Origin: Fangia hongkongensis FSC776 = DSM 21703
Lineage (GTDB): Bacteria; Pseudomonadota; Gammaproteobacteria; Francisellales; Francisellaceae
Assembly (NCBI RefSeq): GCF_000379445.1
Contig: NZ_KB902242.1
Coordinates: forward strand, 237-64,236
Length of the DNA stretch: 64,000 nucleotides
Direction of reading: 5' to 3'
Shown piece by piece: positions 45,722 through 55,402 of this stretch. The translations under genes and the position numbers were made by a program. Numbering within the stretch: position 1 is the first letter of the stretch; each line of letters opens with the position of its first letter. The notes below the pieces were generated by a model. That model was not told where the DNA came from. It searched no databases and saw nothing but the letters and a program-made list of their open reading frames with translations.

Positions 45722-46774
45722 CTAGCCTTCACTTTGCATGACGTTTTCAATCTGCGATTGTATTTTTTGAGGGATATTGTGGCGAATTTCTTTAATGCCT
45801 TCAAAAATGGCTGTTTCAAACGCTTCGCTTGATGCACCGCCATGGCTTTTAATAACAATGCCGCGAAGTCCAAGTAAAGAGGCGCCATTATACTGATTAA
45901 TATTCAGCTTGTTTTTAATTTTCTTAAGTACTGGGGCAGATAATAACATGGCAAATTTTGAGAATAAGCTGTTATTGAAGCTATCTTTGATCATATCAGC
46001 AATAAGCTTCGCCGTGCCTTCGGAGGTCTTAAGCGCAATATTGCCAGCAAAACCGTCACAGACAATGACATCGGCCTTAGCAGAGAAGATATCATTACCT
46101 TCAACATAGCCGATATAGTTAACAGGGTCATAGTTATTAAACATTTTTGCTGCTTGTTTAATGCTATCTAAGCCCTTCATTTCTTCTTCGCCAATATTCA
46201 AAAGTGCGACAGAAGGTCTTTCTTTGCCTTTCAAGTTTTCAGCCAGAATCGACCCCATAATGCCAAACTGAAAAAGCTGTTCAGAGGAGCAGTTTACATT
46301 AGCACCCAAATCCAGCATATAGACAGGATTCATTTTCTTGGTTTTTCTATCTAAAGAGGGGATGGCATAGACAATGGCAGGCCTGTCAATTTCCGGGAGT
46401 GTTTTTAAGACAAATTTAGAAGTAGCCATTAAGGCGCCGGTGTTGCCCGCGCTAATGCAAGCATCTACTGTTCCGTCTTTAACAAGATTAATCGCAACAC
46501 GCATTGAAGAGTCTTTTTTGTTTCGAAGAGCAAGTGCAGGTGACTCATCCATCTCAACAATCTGACTGGCATGAATAACACTTAAGCGAGCAACATCATA
46601 TTTGCCACTGAAGTGTGATTTTAATCTTTGATGAATGTGATCAGCATTGCCAACGAGGACAACTTGTAGTTGCTGATCTTTGTTAAGAGCAGAGATAGCA
46701 GCTGGTAGTGTGCTATCTAAACCGTGATCGCCGCCCATGGCGTCAATAGAAATTGTATAATTATCTACCTTCAC
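45722..46774 (-). CDS. plsX: Phosphate acyltransferase PlsX
   Basis: 350 residues; ISIDAMGGDHG start, GNTGALMA, MLDLGANVNC, VCDGFAGNIALK and SHGGASSEAFETAI motifs. Makes acyl-phosphate for phospholipid synthesis. Start codon is GTG. Ends 4 bases before fabH. Confidence 0.96.
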   Translation of the reverse strand: MKVDNYTISIDAMGGDHGLDSTLPAAISALNKDQQLQVVLVGNADHIHQRLKSHFSGKYDVARLSVIHASQIVEMDESPALALRNKKDSSMRVAINLVKDGTVDACISAGNTGALMATSKFVLKTLPEIDRPAIVYAIPSLDRKTKKMNPVYMLDLGANVNCSSEQLFQFGIMGSILAENLKGKERPSVALLNIGEEEMKGLDSIKQAAKMFNNYDPVNYIGYVEGNDIFSAKADVIVCDGFAGNIALKTSEGTAKLIADMIKDSFNNSLFSKFAMLLSAPVLKKIKNKLNINQYNGASLLGLRGIVIKSHGGASSEAFETAIFEGIKEIRHNIPQKIQSQIENVMQSEG

Positions 46775-46812
46775 AATACATGTTGGAAAGTTACGCTATC
46801 ATGCAAGGTATT

Positions 46813-46998
46813 CTATTCGTCATCGCCGCTAACAGCAACTACTTTCTTGCCTTTGTAGTAGCCATTTGCAGTAACATGGTGACGTAGGTGAAGCTCACCT
46901 GTTGTCTTGTCAGTAGAAAGTGCAGAAGCGCTTAATGCATCGTGTGAACGGCGCATATCTCTTTTAGAGCGACTTTTCTTGTTTTGTTGTACAGCCAT
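46813..46998 (-). CDS. rpmF: 50S ribosomal protein L32
   Basis: 61 residues. [22 protein letters not shown] is the L32 N-terminus. The Cys pairs of zinc-binding L32 are absent ([11 protein letters not shown]), so this is the zinc-independent form. AGGAG ribosome site. Between yceD and plsX, the standard order. Confidence 0.96.
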   Translation of the reverse strand: MAVQQNKKSRSKRDMRRSHDALSASALSTDKTTGELHLRHHVTANGYYKGKKVVAVSGDDE

Positions 46999-47022
46999 GG
47001 TTATTCTCCTATTGCTTAACTG

Positions 47023-47550
47023 TTATTCTTTATCAAACTTAAGTGTTTTTAACACAGAAAAAGGGTTCTCTTTTTCTTGGGATTTACTACCCTTAGTTTC
47101 AGAAACGCCATAGTATGACGTATTTTCTTTACCTTGACAATCTTTTAGTGGTTTTTTTGGAATCATTGGGACACTCAATAATACCTCTTGTTCGATCATC
47201 TCTTTAATATTAATTTGATCATCATCATAGACATAAGGTTCATACTCAGCGGGGAAGCCTTTAAAGAACCGATCATCTGTGACAAATCCAAGCTTTATTT
47301 CAATGTTGATCGGCAAGGGAAAAGCATCAAGTGTTCTTTGGCAGATTAGAGTGAGCGTTCCACTTAACTGCCCAGTAAAAAGCATCTTTGCATTTTCCGT
47401 GCTAAAATTTCCCTTGAGATGAAAAGGATATTCTTTCGCTGAAATACAAGGATTGAGGCTGTGAAGCTCATTTAAATCATAGTTTTCATCCACAATGAGT
47501 GAATCTTTTACTGCTTTTGATAAGTTTAAGAGGGTCTTTTTGTTCAACAC
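47023..47550 (-). CDS. YceD family protein (DUF177)
   Basis: 175 residues. Two Cys in LTLICQRTLDAF replace the usual C-x2-C arrangement of the family in part; acidic segment EYEPYVYDDDQINIKEMIEQEVLLSVPMIP is typical. Linked to 23S rRNA synthesis or ribosome assembly and always near rpmF. GTG start with AAAGAG upstream. First gene of the rpmF-fab operon. Confidence 0.88.
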   Translation of the reverse strand: MLNKKTLLNLSKAVKDSLIVDENYDLNELHSLNPCISAKEYPFHLKGNFSTENAKMLFTGQLSGTLTLICQRTLDAFPLPINIEIKLGFVTDDRFFKGFPAEYEPYVYDDDQINIKEMIEQEVLLSVPMIPKKPLKDCQGKENTSYYGVSETKGSKSQEKENPFSVLKTLKFDKE

Positions 47551-47584
47551 GCTTTGATCTCTTTTTAAAAATTGTATAAAGTAG

Positions 47585-47600
47585 GGCTATTTATCTAGCC
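47585..47600. promoter_or_regulatory. Palindrome upstream of the fab operon
   Basis: GGCTA-TTTATC-TAGCC, a perfect 5-bp inverted repeat, immediately upstream of a TATACAAT -10-like stretch read on the minus strand. A possible operator for a fatty-acid regulator; speculative. Confidence 0.35.
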
Positions 47601-47666
47601 TGTTAAAGGAATCATGCAGATGCCTTTGAGAGCATATAATATACAATCTATGGGAGTATGCAAGCG

Positions 47667-48131
47667 ATGTGCTTTAAACTTAATGAGAAAATCACACTAG
47701 ATTCAGTACCAATGACTTCAGATAAAACCTTTACGCTTGAAGATTATAAAGGCAAGAATGTGATTTTATATTTTTATCCAAAGGACAGCACACCTGGGTG
47801 CACCAATGAAAGCATTGATTTTAGTAATGAAATTGAAGCGTTTAATCAAGCAGACAGCGTTATTTTTGGTATATCTAAAGACACGCTTAAATCACATGAA
47901 AAATTTAAAGAGAAGTACAACATGCCTTTTGAGCTAATTGCCGATACAGAAAAGTATTTGTGTGAAGCTTTTGGTGTCTTAAAGGAAAAAAGCATGTTTG
48001 GCAAAAAATATATGGGAATCGAAAGAAGTACTTTTGTCATTGATAAAGAGGAAAAACTTGTCAAAGAGTGGCGAAAAGTGAAGGTGCCAGGGCATGTTTT
48101 GGAAGTGTTATCCTTCGTGCAAACCTTATAA
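47667..48131 (+). CDS. bcp: Peroxiredoxin, Bcp/PrxQ type
   Basis: 154 residues from this ATG (MCFKLNEKI). GGGAG at 47652-47656 fits this start better than the ATG at 47658, which lies one base after it. Peroxidatic Cys in DSTPGCTNES (Cys45 here). The resolving Cys five residues on, present in E. coli Bcp, is missing; another Cys lies at ~99. Reduces peroxides with thioredoxin. 17 bases before sbcB. Confidence 0.92.
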   Translation: MCFKLNEKITLDSVPMTSDKTFTLEDYKGKNVILYFYPKDSTPGCTNESIDFSNEIEAFNQADSVIFGISKDTLKSHEKFKEKYNMPFELIADTEKYLCEAFGVLKEKSMFGKKYMGIERSTFVIDKEEKLVKEWRKVKVPGHVLEVLSFVQTL

Positions 48132-48148
48132 ATTGAGAACCGATTAGG

Positions 48149-49567
48149 ATGCAAAAGAGCTATCTTTTTTATGACTTGGAAACATCAGGCATTAATAAAT
48201 GCTTTGATCAAATCTTGCAATTTGCAGCGATTAGAACGGATGAAAACCTCCGTGAGCTGGAACGCTATGAATTTTTAGTGCGTTTAAACCCAGATACCAT
48301 TCCACACCCAAAAGCGAGTATCACCCATCATATATCCATTGAAAAGGCAAACACAGGGATCAGTGAATATGAGGCGGTTTGTCGTATTTTCAAGCTAATT
48401 AATACACCGAATACTATCAGTATTGGTTATAATACGCTTGGTTTTGATGATGAGTTTTTGCGCTTTTCTTTTTTTAAAAATTTGCTTCCGCCCTATGACC
48501 ATCAGTATAAAAATAACTGCATGCGTATGGACTTATATCCGATTGTGAGTGCTTATTATCTTTTTGCAGATGATGTGTTGAAATGGCCTACTAATGAGAA
48601 GCAAAAAACTTCTTTAAAACTTGAGCATCTAAATGAGATGAATCATTTGTTTTTGCAAGGGCGTGCGCACGATGCGATGAGTGATGTTGTGGTTACTTTA
48701 GAGTTGGCAAAAAAGCTAAAATCGGCCAATGAAAAAATGTGGCATTATCTAACCCAGAGATTTGATAAAGCAGAAGACCAGAAAGTTATGGGGCAGTTGG
48801 ATGTGGGATTGGAGGTTGATAAAAAAAGCTACCTTCAGGCGCTGATGGTGTCAGGTAAATTTGGTTCGGATGCAAACTTTATTGCGCCTGTTCTCTCACT
48901 TGGTCAGCACCGTCATTATAAGAATCAATGGTGTTTTTTACGCCTTGATTTAGAGGACTTGTCAAAAGCAAATAGCGATAATTTCACAGATTTCATCTGG
49001 GGAATGAATAAAAAGTGGGGAGAGCCCCCCATTTTACTTCCTGCTAAAAAGCGCTTTTTGGCTAAGTTTTCACAGGATCGTATAGAGATAATCAAAAAGA
49101 ATAAAGCATTTTTGCAAGATAACCCCGAAGTGTTTATTGAAATACGTGATTATATCTTGGATTATACTTACCCAGTGGTTGAAAATGTGGATGCAGATGC
49201 GGCGCTTTATCAGGCGGGCTTTATGAATCAAGCAGAGCAAAATTTATCAAGAGCCTTTCATCAAGGAAATGTAAACAAAAAAGTGTCTCTACTAGGGGAG
49301 ATGAATAAGGACTATTACCAGCGTGCACTTCGTGTTATTGGACGCTTGTCTCCAGAGTCGCTGACAGCTGATATGCAGCTTGAATTTCAAGCTTATCTTG
49401 AGCAAATTGCCAGTTATGAAGTTGAAAATATGCCGGTTGATTATAAAGGGGAGCGTAAACTCTCATTACCTGAGGCATATGAGGAAATTCAAAAGCTTCT
49501 TTTGGAGGATAATCTGACAGAGGAGCAAATTACCTTACTTGAGGAGCTTGAGGGTTATTTGTCATAA
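48149..49567 (+). CDS. sbcB: Exodeoxyribonuclease I
   Basis: 472 residues, like E. coli ExoI (475). DEDDh centre: YDLETSGINKCFDQI, the SIGYNTLGFDDEFLR motif, and GRAHDAMSDVVVTL. SH3-like and helical C-terminal parts follow. Degrades ssDNA 3' to 5'; also acts in mismatch repair. Confidence 0.95.
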   Translation: MQKSYLFYDLETSGINKCFDQILQFAAIRTDENLRELERYEFLVRLNPDTIPHPKASITHHISIEKANTGISEYEAVCRIFKLINTPNTISIGYNTLGFDDEFLRFSFFKNLLPPYDHQYKNNCMRMDLYPIVSAYYLFADDVLKWPTNEKQKTSLKLEHLNEMNHLFLQGRAHDAMSDVVVTLELAKKLKSANEKMWHYLTQRFDKAEDQKVMGQLDVGLEVDKKSYLQALMVSGKFGSDANFIAPVLSLGQHRHYKNQWCFLRLDLEDLSKANSDNFTDFIWGMNKKWGEPPILLPAKKRFLAKFSQDRIEIIKKNKAFLQDNPEVFIEIRDYILDYTYPVVENVDADAALYQAGFMNQAEQNLSRAFHQGNVNKKVSLLGEMNKDYYQRALRVIGRLSPESLTADMQLEFQAYLEQIASYEVENMPVDYKGERKLSLPEAYEEIQKLLLEDNLTEEQITLLEELEGYLS

Positions 49568-49814
49568 TAATGCATAAATTTATCCTGTATAAAGTGAAAC
49601 ACAACTCCATTATTGAGAATTGACAACAAGAAGGCTATTTCTAAGTTGGAATAACAGGCTTTCGGATATAGAAAGCAACTTATCCTCAATCCAAAAAGTC
49701 AGCAGGTAGTTGTCTAAAACTATCTGGGGAGAAAAATCTGTCCTCACTAATGCTTTTGCTTCTGGGTTGGTCGTAGGGTTAGTTTAGATTTTGCTTGGCT
49801 TCAATATTTGATGC

Positions 49815-51347
49815 CTAGATACTGCTAGATAACCTTTGTCTTTCAATATTATCAATATGAATATTGTTAAGATGATAAATAAAGCTTTTGATTTCATTTT
49901 CTTGAAAAAATGAGTGGTGCGGCACTTGAACATACCAAATAGTAAAAAGACAGCGATAACTGGGGTGTTGTAATGCTTGAATAAAGTTTGTATAGGATTG
50001 AGTTTTTTCATTATTGCGGTAGAAATTAACACTCTTTTTTATCACATACTGACAGATGCTTTTTAGCTGGTTAGAAATAAATTGATCGACAGACTGCTGG
50101 TTAGGTGTGCTTATAGAAGGGTTGGAAAGTGTATAGTGAGCTTTAATATATGAGACAATAGTTTCTTTAATTCGAGTAAGCTGCTTCTTTTTATCTGAGC
50201 GAACATTGGGGAGTACATTTAAGTTTTGTAAAATTCCTTGGGTGAGTGCATAAAGGCGACATAAACTTATCATATTAGTATTGGGTGTTGTAAACCGATA
50301 CTCCTCTAAATATTTATTGATAGAAGAAAAATACATGTGAGCGCAGTATATTTTCATAGTGCCTTGGGGAAAATAAGTCACTGGGAAGCCCGCTAGCATT
50401 GCCTCGAAAGATTGGATATTTGATTTTTGAGGCTGTCTAGCAGTGAAAAAATAAGGGGGTAGCTGGGCGAAACTGATCTCTGGATTTAATTCCACCTCAT
50501 TGCCTATTATTGGAGAGTTATTATTTCTTTCCTGTTGTGCCAGATATAACTGTAAAATATTTTCTTTATACCGAGTGCAGCTACGATGGTTAGTTGTTGC
50601 CCATTTGAAAAAATCCCCAGGGAGCAGTAGCATATCTGTTTCTGTATAAAGTGAAGTCTCAGGTAGATATCGAAAAAAGCCAGGGAGAAGATAAGTAGTT
50701 GCAGAGTAGGCGTAGAGAACAAAGCGAATAGGCAGCTCTTTCAACACCTTAGCCTTGTTGCTAATGGATTGCAGTTTTTCACTTGGCAGACTCCATCCTC
50801 GAATCAGGTTACCGGGGATAGGGTCAAAACAATATAAAAAAACTTTGTGGGCAAGTGAATCTGTGCTGGTGATGCAATTAATATTTTTATGCTCCTGTTG
50901 ATAAAAATCTAAAAGGTATTTGATGGTAAAGATAGCAGTAAAGCAGCCGCGACTAAACCCAATAAATTGAATACTATCATAATTTTGCAAAGTATCTGGG
51001 TGCTTTCTACTAAGATTGAAAGGGCGTAGATACCTTTTGTTTTTATGATTTCCAACATGTTCCTTGTTTTCATATTGGGTAAATTGTTGGCCAATAGAGT
51101 TGTCATTATTATATGGATGATTGCCATTGCTATATAGTAATTGGTATGCGATAAACTGGGCTGTTTTTGAAATATCAGGAAAAGCAAAATCATAGTTTGT
51201 TTGTCCGCAGCCTTCAACATAAAAAAGATGGTGATCAGCATTTCTAGATAAGGAATTGAGCGATATATCTTGTACAGAGATGGGAAGATTAGACTTTGCA
51301 GAATGATCGCCAGTACCTAAAAAATCAATAATAAGGTGTTTTGCCAT
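49815..51347 (-). CDS. Putative alpha/beta hydrolase with Tle1/DUF2235-like lipase elbow
   Basis: 510 residues, no signal peptide. The start LIIDFLGTGDH, then FYVEGCGQT and the nucleophile elbow FIGFSRGCFTA (Ser132), followed ~40 residues later by LYCFDPIPG (Asp175), are the layout of DUF2235/Tle1 phospholipases, which carry GFSRGA and a following Asp. The His partner could not be placed with confidence. Tle1 members are lipolytic toxins delivered by type VI secretion. Second gene of a two-gene unit, 3 bases after the 586-residue gene. Confidence 0.6.
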   Translation of the reverse strand: MAKHLIIDFLGTGDHSAKSNLPISVQDISLNSLSRNADHHLFYVEGCGQTNYDFAFPDISKTAQFIAYQLLYSNGNHPYNNDNSIGQQFTQYENKEHVGNHKNKRYLRPFNLSRKHPDTLQNYDSIQFIGFSRGCFTAIFTIKYLLDFYQQEHKNINCITSTDSLAHKVFLYCFDPIPGNLIRGWSLPSEKLQSISNKAKVLKELPIRFVLYAYSATTYLLPGFFRYLPETSLYTETDMLLLPGDFFKWATTNHRSCTRYKENILQLYLAQQERNNNSPIIGNEVELNPEISFAQLPPYFFTARQPQKSNIQSFEAMLAGFPVTYFPQGTMKIYCAHMYFSSINKYLEEYRFTTPNTNMISLCRLYALTQGILQNLNVLPNVRSDKKKQLTRIKETIVSYIKAHYTLSNPSISTPNQQSVDQFISNQLKSICQYVIKKSVNFYRNNEKTQSYTNFIQALQHPSYRCLFTIWYVQVPHHSFFQENEIKSFIYHLNNIHIDNIERQRLSSSI

Positions 51348-51350
51348 AGT

Positions 51351-53111
51351 TTATAAGGCTCCGATTGTGAGTCTATAGTTTGTAAAGTTGGGACTTCTGT
51401 TTAAATGCAATGAGTGATCTAACTTTGTTATATATTCATTCCATCTTCTTTCAAGATAGGCTTTTATTTGTTCAGGCGTTAGTTGTTGATTGAGGTACTT
51501 GCAGTATGTTTGATATAAAGACGAAGTTTTTATTGATCGTTTCAATATATCAGGGTAGTTAAGTCCGCCAACATAAGTTCTACGTGCAAGCTTGGTGAAA
51601 TATAATTGAGGGTGATCGCAGATATATTTATCAAGGTCAGCTTGAGTCGGAAAGCGCCTGTTTTGATACCAAAGAAAATAAAGGCGAATGGCAAGAAGGA
51701 GATTGAGGCGACTGTTCCTTTCGGATATTCTAACGATGTTGCCATCAGGTGCAACGCTCCAGTGTAATGATGTTTTATACTTTCCAGGGTGCTGTAAAAA
51801 AATATCACTTTGAAACCATAGAAGTCGTATGGCAAGCAGTGTATCTTCACTATCAGCAGAAGTTATTTTTTCAAGGATGTCAACTCGGTCTTCATTATAC
51901 TCAGTAGAGTGCCCAAGCATTCTAGTGTTGAATATCTTTGTTCTAGAGATCGGCTTTAACTTGAAATATTGTGGAACTTTCTTAAAAAATGACGCTAATT
52001 CCATCTGAATCCCATTATCATTAATGAAATTAAAACATAGTTGTCCATTTTGAGGTGTAGGATACCTTTCCTGTAGTGCTTGACGTGAGGCTTTTGCTAG
52101 ATTTCTTAGATCTTTAGCATACTGATGTTTAGCAATAAAATCATTATAATTGCAAGCATGTAGACTAAAGGCATTTTTGCCGTTGGCTTGAATTGTTAAA
52201 TCAGCATTTAGTAACGCCTCTTTAAAACAATTTAGGCGAGTTTTATTTTGTGTAAGCTTGCCATAAGATTGATTAATATTCTGAGCGATTTTTGGCAGCT
52301 CGGCTATTAGGTTCTCGGTATAATTTCCTATATCTGGAGTGAGCTTGAAGTTTTGAATAAAGTGACGCATATCTTCAGTGTTCTCAGAAAATATCATGTC
52401 ATCGAGTGATGTTAGTGGCGAAAGGGAAGAGTTATTATTAGGGGTAAAAAGATCAGCACATTTCTTTGCAAAGTTAGCACCATTCTTTTTGCAATCAACT
52501 TCCCAATAAGCGGCAAAAGCGCTATATAGCTGTAGCGCAATACTATCATAAACACGGAGATTAAATTGAATTATTTTGCTTACCTTGTCAATGCTTTTGT
52601 AAGTCTCTTGTAGTGCGTAGCTTGGCACTGCAATCTTAAAAGCATTTGAGTTTTCATCAAAAACATTCAAACAGGAAAGCTCGATTGCAACCTTTAAGGT
52701 AAGTAAAATAACATGCAGTTCATATTCACTCCGGCAACAGCCAATATTCAAACTACTTTGCTGGAAAAAAGAAGCAAGTGAAAAGATCAAAGGGTTTATA
52801 TAGTTTCCAAATTCATCTTTTGTGAAATTTGGATGCTGGTTAGTAAAGATTTCACAAATAGCTTGGCGGACAGCCTGCGGCTCACAAAGCGCCATCTGGG
52901 CATTTTTTTGAAAGGGAGTCATTGTTGTATTATTTTGAATGCTGAGCTTTAGCCTCTCTGTACACTCATTAATGATTTTAACGAGTTCAATAGATTTTTG
53001 TGGAGCTGGATGTATGTTGTGAGCATCTCTAAACTCATAGCGTGTCAATATGCGCTTAATGCTGCCTGATGAATTAAAAACAGTGATAAGATCAGCGGTT
53101 GAGATGTGCAT
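51351..53111 (-). CDS. Hypothetical protein, partner of the lipase-like gene
   Basis: 586 residues, no signal or membrane segment. Mostly helical in the first two thirds; the C-terminal ~200 residues are rich in aromatic and basic residues. I recognise no domain. Its stop precedes the hydrolase start by 3 bases, so the proteins are probably made together; it could be an adaptor, an immunity-like partner or a second effector. It begins 193 bases from the divergent DUF1028 gene. Confidence 0.75.
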   Translation of the reverse strand: MHISTADLITVFNSSGSIKRILTRYEFRDAHNIHPAPQKSIELVKIINECTERLKLSIQNNTTMTPFQKNAQMALCEPQAVRQAICEIFTNQHPNFTKDEFGNYINPLIFSLASFFQQSSLNIGCCRSEYELHVILLTLKVAIELSCLNVFDENSNAFKIAVPSYALQETYKSIDKVSKIIQFNLRVYDSIALQLYSAFAAYWEVDCKKNGANFAKKCADLFTPNNNSSLSPLTSLDDMIFSENTEDMRHFIQNFKLTPDIGNYTENLIAELPKIAQNINQSYGKLTQNKTRLNCFKEALLNADLTIQANGKNAFSLHACNYNDFIAKHQYAKDLRNLAKASRQALQERYPTPQNGQLCFNFINDNGIQMELASFFKKVPQYFKLKPISRTKIFNTRMLGHSTEYNEDRVDILEKITSADSEDTLLAIRLLWFQSDIFLQHPGKYKTSLHWSVAPDGNIVRISERNSRLNLLLAIRLYFLWYQNRRFPTQADLDKYICDHPQLYFTKLARRTYVGGLNYPDILKRSIKTSSLYQTYCKYLNQQLTPEQIKAYLERRWNEYITKLDHSLHLNRSPNFTNYRLTIGAL

Positions 53112-53325
53112 AACATAATAGCTCCATGGTTTAAATATTTAACTAGCCTAGGTTTATTGAGATGAGATAACAAGTAAAGTTATGCTCTATATTTAACCTT
53201 TCTTGTCTTTATTAAAACCTATATTTAAAGCAAGAATAGAGTAAAAACAAAGCACATTCGATATTGACTCACTATTGCAAAGTTGTTAGATTGGACTTTA
53301 GGGGGTGACAATTGAGGAAGGTTAT

Positions 53326-53994
53326 TTGACGTATTCAATTCTTGCAAAAGAAGGTGATAACTATGCTGTAGCAACAGTTACAGCCTCAGTTTGTGTTGGT
53401 GCTTTTGTGCCTCACGTATTCCCAAATATCGGTGGTGTAGCAACTCAAGGTTTTTATACAAATCGTTTATATGCACAGAAGGTGAAAGAAAAGTTAGTAG
53501 AAGGGCTAAGCGCAGATGCCGCTTTGTCATATGCGATAAATGCCGATGACAATCGTGAGTATCGACAAATTATTGTGCTTGATCAAAATGGCTCTACTAG
53601 TGGCTTTACAGGTTGTCATAACGATGCTGATGCAGGAATGATTTGTGATAAGAATATTGCTGTTGCGGGGAATCGTTTGCATAGTCATGCTGTACTGGAG
53701 AATATGCTGGAAGGTTATCAGTTGAAAGAAGGGGATCTGGTTTTAAGATTGATCAATGCCTTGGAATGCGGGTTCAAGGCAGGTGGAGATAGAAAGGGTG
53801 CTTGCTCTATTGCCATTAAAGTGGTGAATATGAAAAAAAGCCCAATAGATTTGCGTATTGACTACGGTGATCAAGAACATATCTTTTCTATGGTCAAAGC
53901 ACTTTACCAGAGGTACCTTGATGATAGTTTTCAGAGCTTTTTGAATGCCATTCCTACGGATGGTTTTTATTCTAAAGCGGGCCTAAATAAGTAA
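53326..53994 (+). CDS. DUF1028 family protein
   Basis: 222 residues from a TTG start. GAGGAAGG at 53315-53322 sits just upstream, and the resulting MTYSILAKE matches the family N-terminus MTFSIVA; the longer frame begins at GTG 53305 inside the leader. Motifs GVATQGFYTNRLY, EYRQIIVLD and GGDRKGACSIAI are typical. The fold is Ntn-hydrolase-like; the role is thought to be peptide or amide hydrolysis. Heads a cluster with an M20 amidase and a transporter. Confidence 0.85.
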   Translation: MTYSILAKEGDNYAVATVTASVCVGAFVPHVFPNIGGVATQGFYTNRLYAQKVKEKLVEGLSADAALSYAINADDNREYRQIIVLDQNGSTSGFTGCHNDADAGMICDKNIAVAGNRLHSHAVLENMLEGYQLKEGDLVLRLINALECGFKAGGDRKGACSIAIKVVNMKKSPIDLRIDYGDQEHIFSMVKALYQRYLDDSFQSFLNAIPTDGFYSKAGLNK

Positions 53995-54136
53995 ATAGCA
54001 TTAGTGCAAATAAGCTCTAGTTAAGCTGGTATAAAGGCTGGCTATTATTTAAGCCAGATGCTTTGATAGGTTGAGTCAGCATCATAATGTTAATTAATTG
54101 AAATATTGTGTGGAATTTTATTATATAGGGGGTTAA

Positions 54137-55366
54137 ATGCTTGAATATAAAATAAGTGATATAAGAGACTACTTCGATAAGGCAGCAAAGTTCTCGTCAA
54201 GCGATAGAGGTGTTACACGTCTTTTTTGCTCTGAGGAGCATAAAGCTTTATTGCCTGTTCTGAGAAATTGGATGGAGGGAGCGGGACTTCAAGTTCGCTT
54301 GGATGCGCTGGGAAATCTTAGGGGGTTTAAAAAGTCAAAAAATAAAGAAGCAAAAACACTCATTATAGGCTCACATCAAGATTCAGTGATAGAAGGCGGA
54401 AAATATGATGGAATACTGGGCGTGCTTCTACCACTTTATGTTTTAAAAAGGATGCATGAGCAAGAAATTGAATTGAATTATCATATTGAGCTAATTGCTT
54501 TTGGTGATGAAGAAGGGGTGCGTTTTCCAAAAACACTGCTCGGTAGTAAATCGCTTTGTGGTGATGTTTGTAGTGCAGATTTAGAAGTGGTTGATAAGGA
54601 TGGGGTGACACTGAAATCAGCGCTTGAGTTTTTAGGTGCCAATACAAATGAGATTACAAAATGTGCATATGATAAAGACGATGTATTGGGCTTTTTTGAA
54701 GTGCATATTGAACAAGGGCCTGTGCTTGAGAGTGAGTCACTTCCTGTTGGTGTGGTGACGGCCATTACTGGAATTGAACGCCATAGGCTTTTTATACAGG
54801 GAAAGGCAAATCATGCAGGAACAACCCCGATGGATATGCGTCAAGATGCATTGGTCACAGCATCTCATATCATTTGTTTTGCCAATGACTTGTTTTGCAA
54901 TACGGAGAATTTAGTGGGTGTTGTGGGCGAGCTTAATGTATATCCAAATGCAGTGAATGTCATTCCTGATCGGGTTGATTTAACTGTTGAGATAAGATCT
55001 CCCGATAAGAAAATAAGACAAGAAGCTGCTGAGAAGATATACCAATATGCAAATAAGCTTGCATCTGAACAAAATACAGCAATTAACTTTAATCATAATT
55101 ATGAAATGGATGGTATAAAGTGTGATGAGAAGTTGCAATCAATATTAGGAGAGGCAATAGAGAAAAATAATCGCCCTGTATTTCATTTATTCAGTGGCGC
55201 GGGGCATGATGGTTTGGCTATGGACAGATTAACTGGTGTTGCTATGTTATTTTTGCGTTGCAAGGAAGGGTTAAGCCATCATCACGAAGAAGACATAGAT
55301 TATCATGATGCAATTATTGCTGCTGAAGTCATAGAAACATTTCTCTTGGAGTTAGAAGAGGCGTAA
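54137..55366 (+). CDS. M20-type amidase (allantoate amidohydrolase / N-carbamoyl-amino-acid hydrolase family)
   Basis: 409 residues. Metal ligands in GSHQDSVIEGGKYDG (His80, Asp91), AFGDEEGVRF (Glu125/Glu126), EVHIEQGPVLE (His) and a terminal HHHEEDIDYHD. The dimerisation lid has NHAGTTPMDMRQDAL. Splits carbamoyl or ureido groups from amino acids or allantoate; which one is not decidable here. Between DUF1028 and YfcC genes. Confidence 0.9.
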   Translation: MLEYKISDIRDYFDKAAKFSSSDRGVTRLFCSEEHKALLPVLRNWMEGAGLQVRLDALGNLRGFKKSKNKEAKTLIIGSHQDSVIEGGKYDGILGVLLPLYVLKRMHEQEIELNYHIELIAFGDEEGVRFPKTLLGSKSLCGDVCSADLEVVDKDGVTLKSALEFLGANTNEITKCAYDKDDVLGFFEVHIEQGPVLESESLPVGVVTAITGIERHRLFIQGKANHAGTTPMDMRQDALVTASHIICFANDLFCNTENLVGVVGELNVYPNAVNVIPDRVDLTVEIRSPDKKIRQEAAEKIYQYANKLASEQNTAINFNHNYEMDGIKCDEKLQSILGEAIEKNNRPVFHLFSGAGHDGLAMDRLTGVAMLFLRCKEGLSHHHEEDIDYHDAIIAAEVIETFLLELEEA

Positions 55367-55402
55367 GTTAAATCTAGTTATATTTACAAACAGGAGGGGG
55401 AA

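Noticed and set aside
45718-45888. N-terminal extension of FabH
   Set aside because: These codons overlap plsX and have no FabH similarity; the family N-terminus starts at 45717.
49568-49814. Gene or RNA in the gap after sbcB
   Set aside because: No open frame with a ribosome site and only a short GCTTTC/GAAAGC hairpin; nothing supportable.
54038-54057. Terminator between DUF1028 and the M20 amidase genes
   Set aside because: CTGGCT/AGCCAG hairpin exists, but the stem is only 6 bp and no T tract follows.
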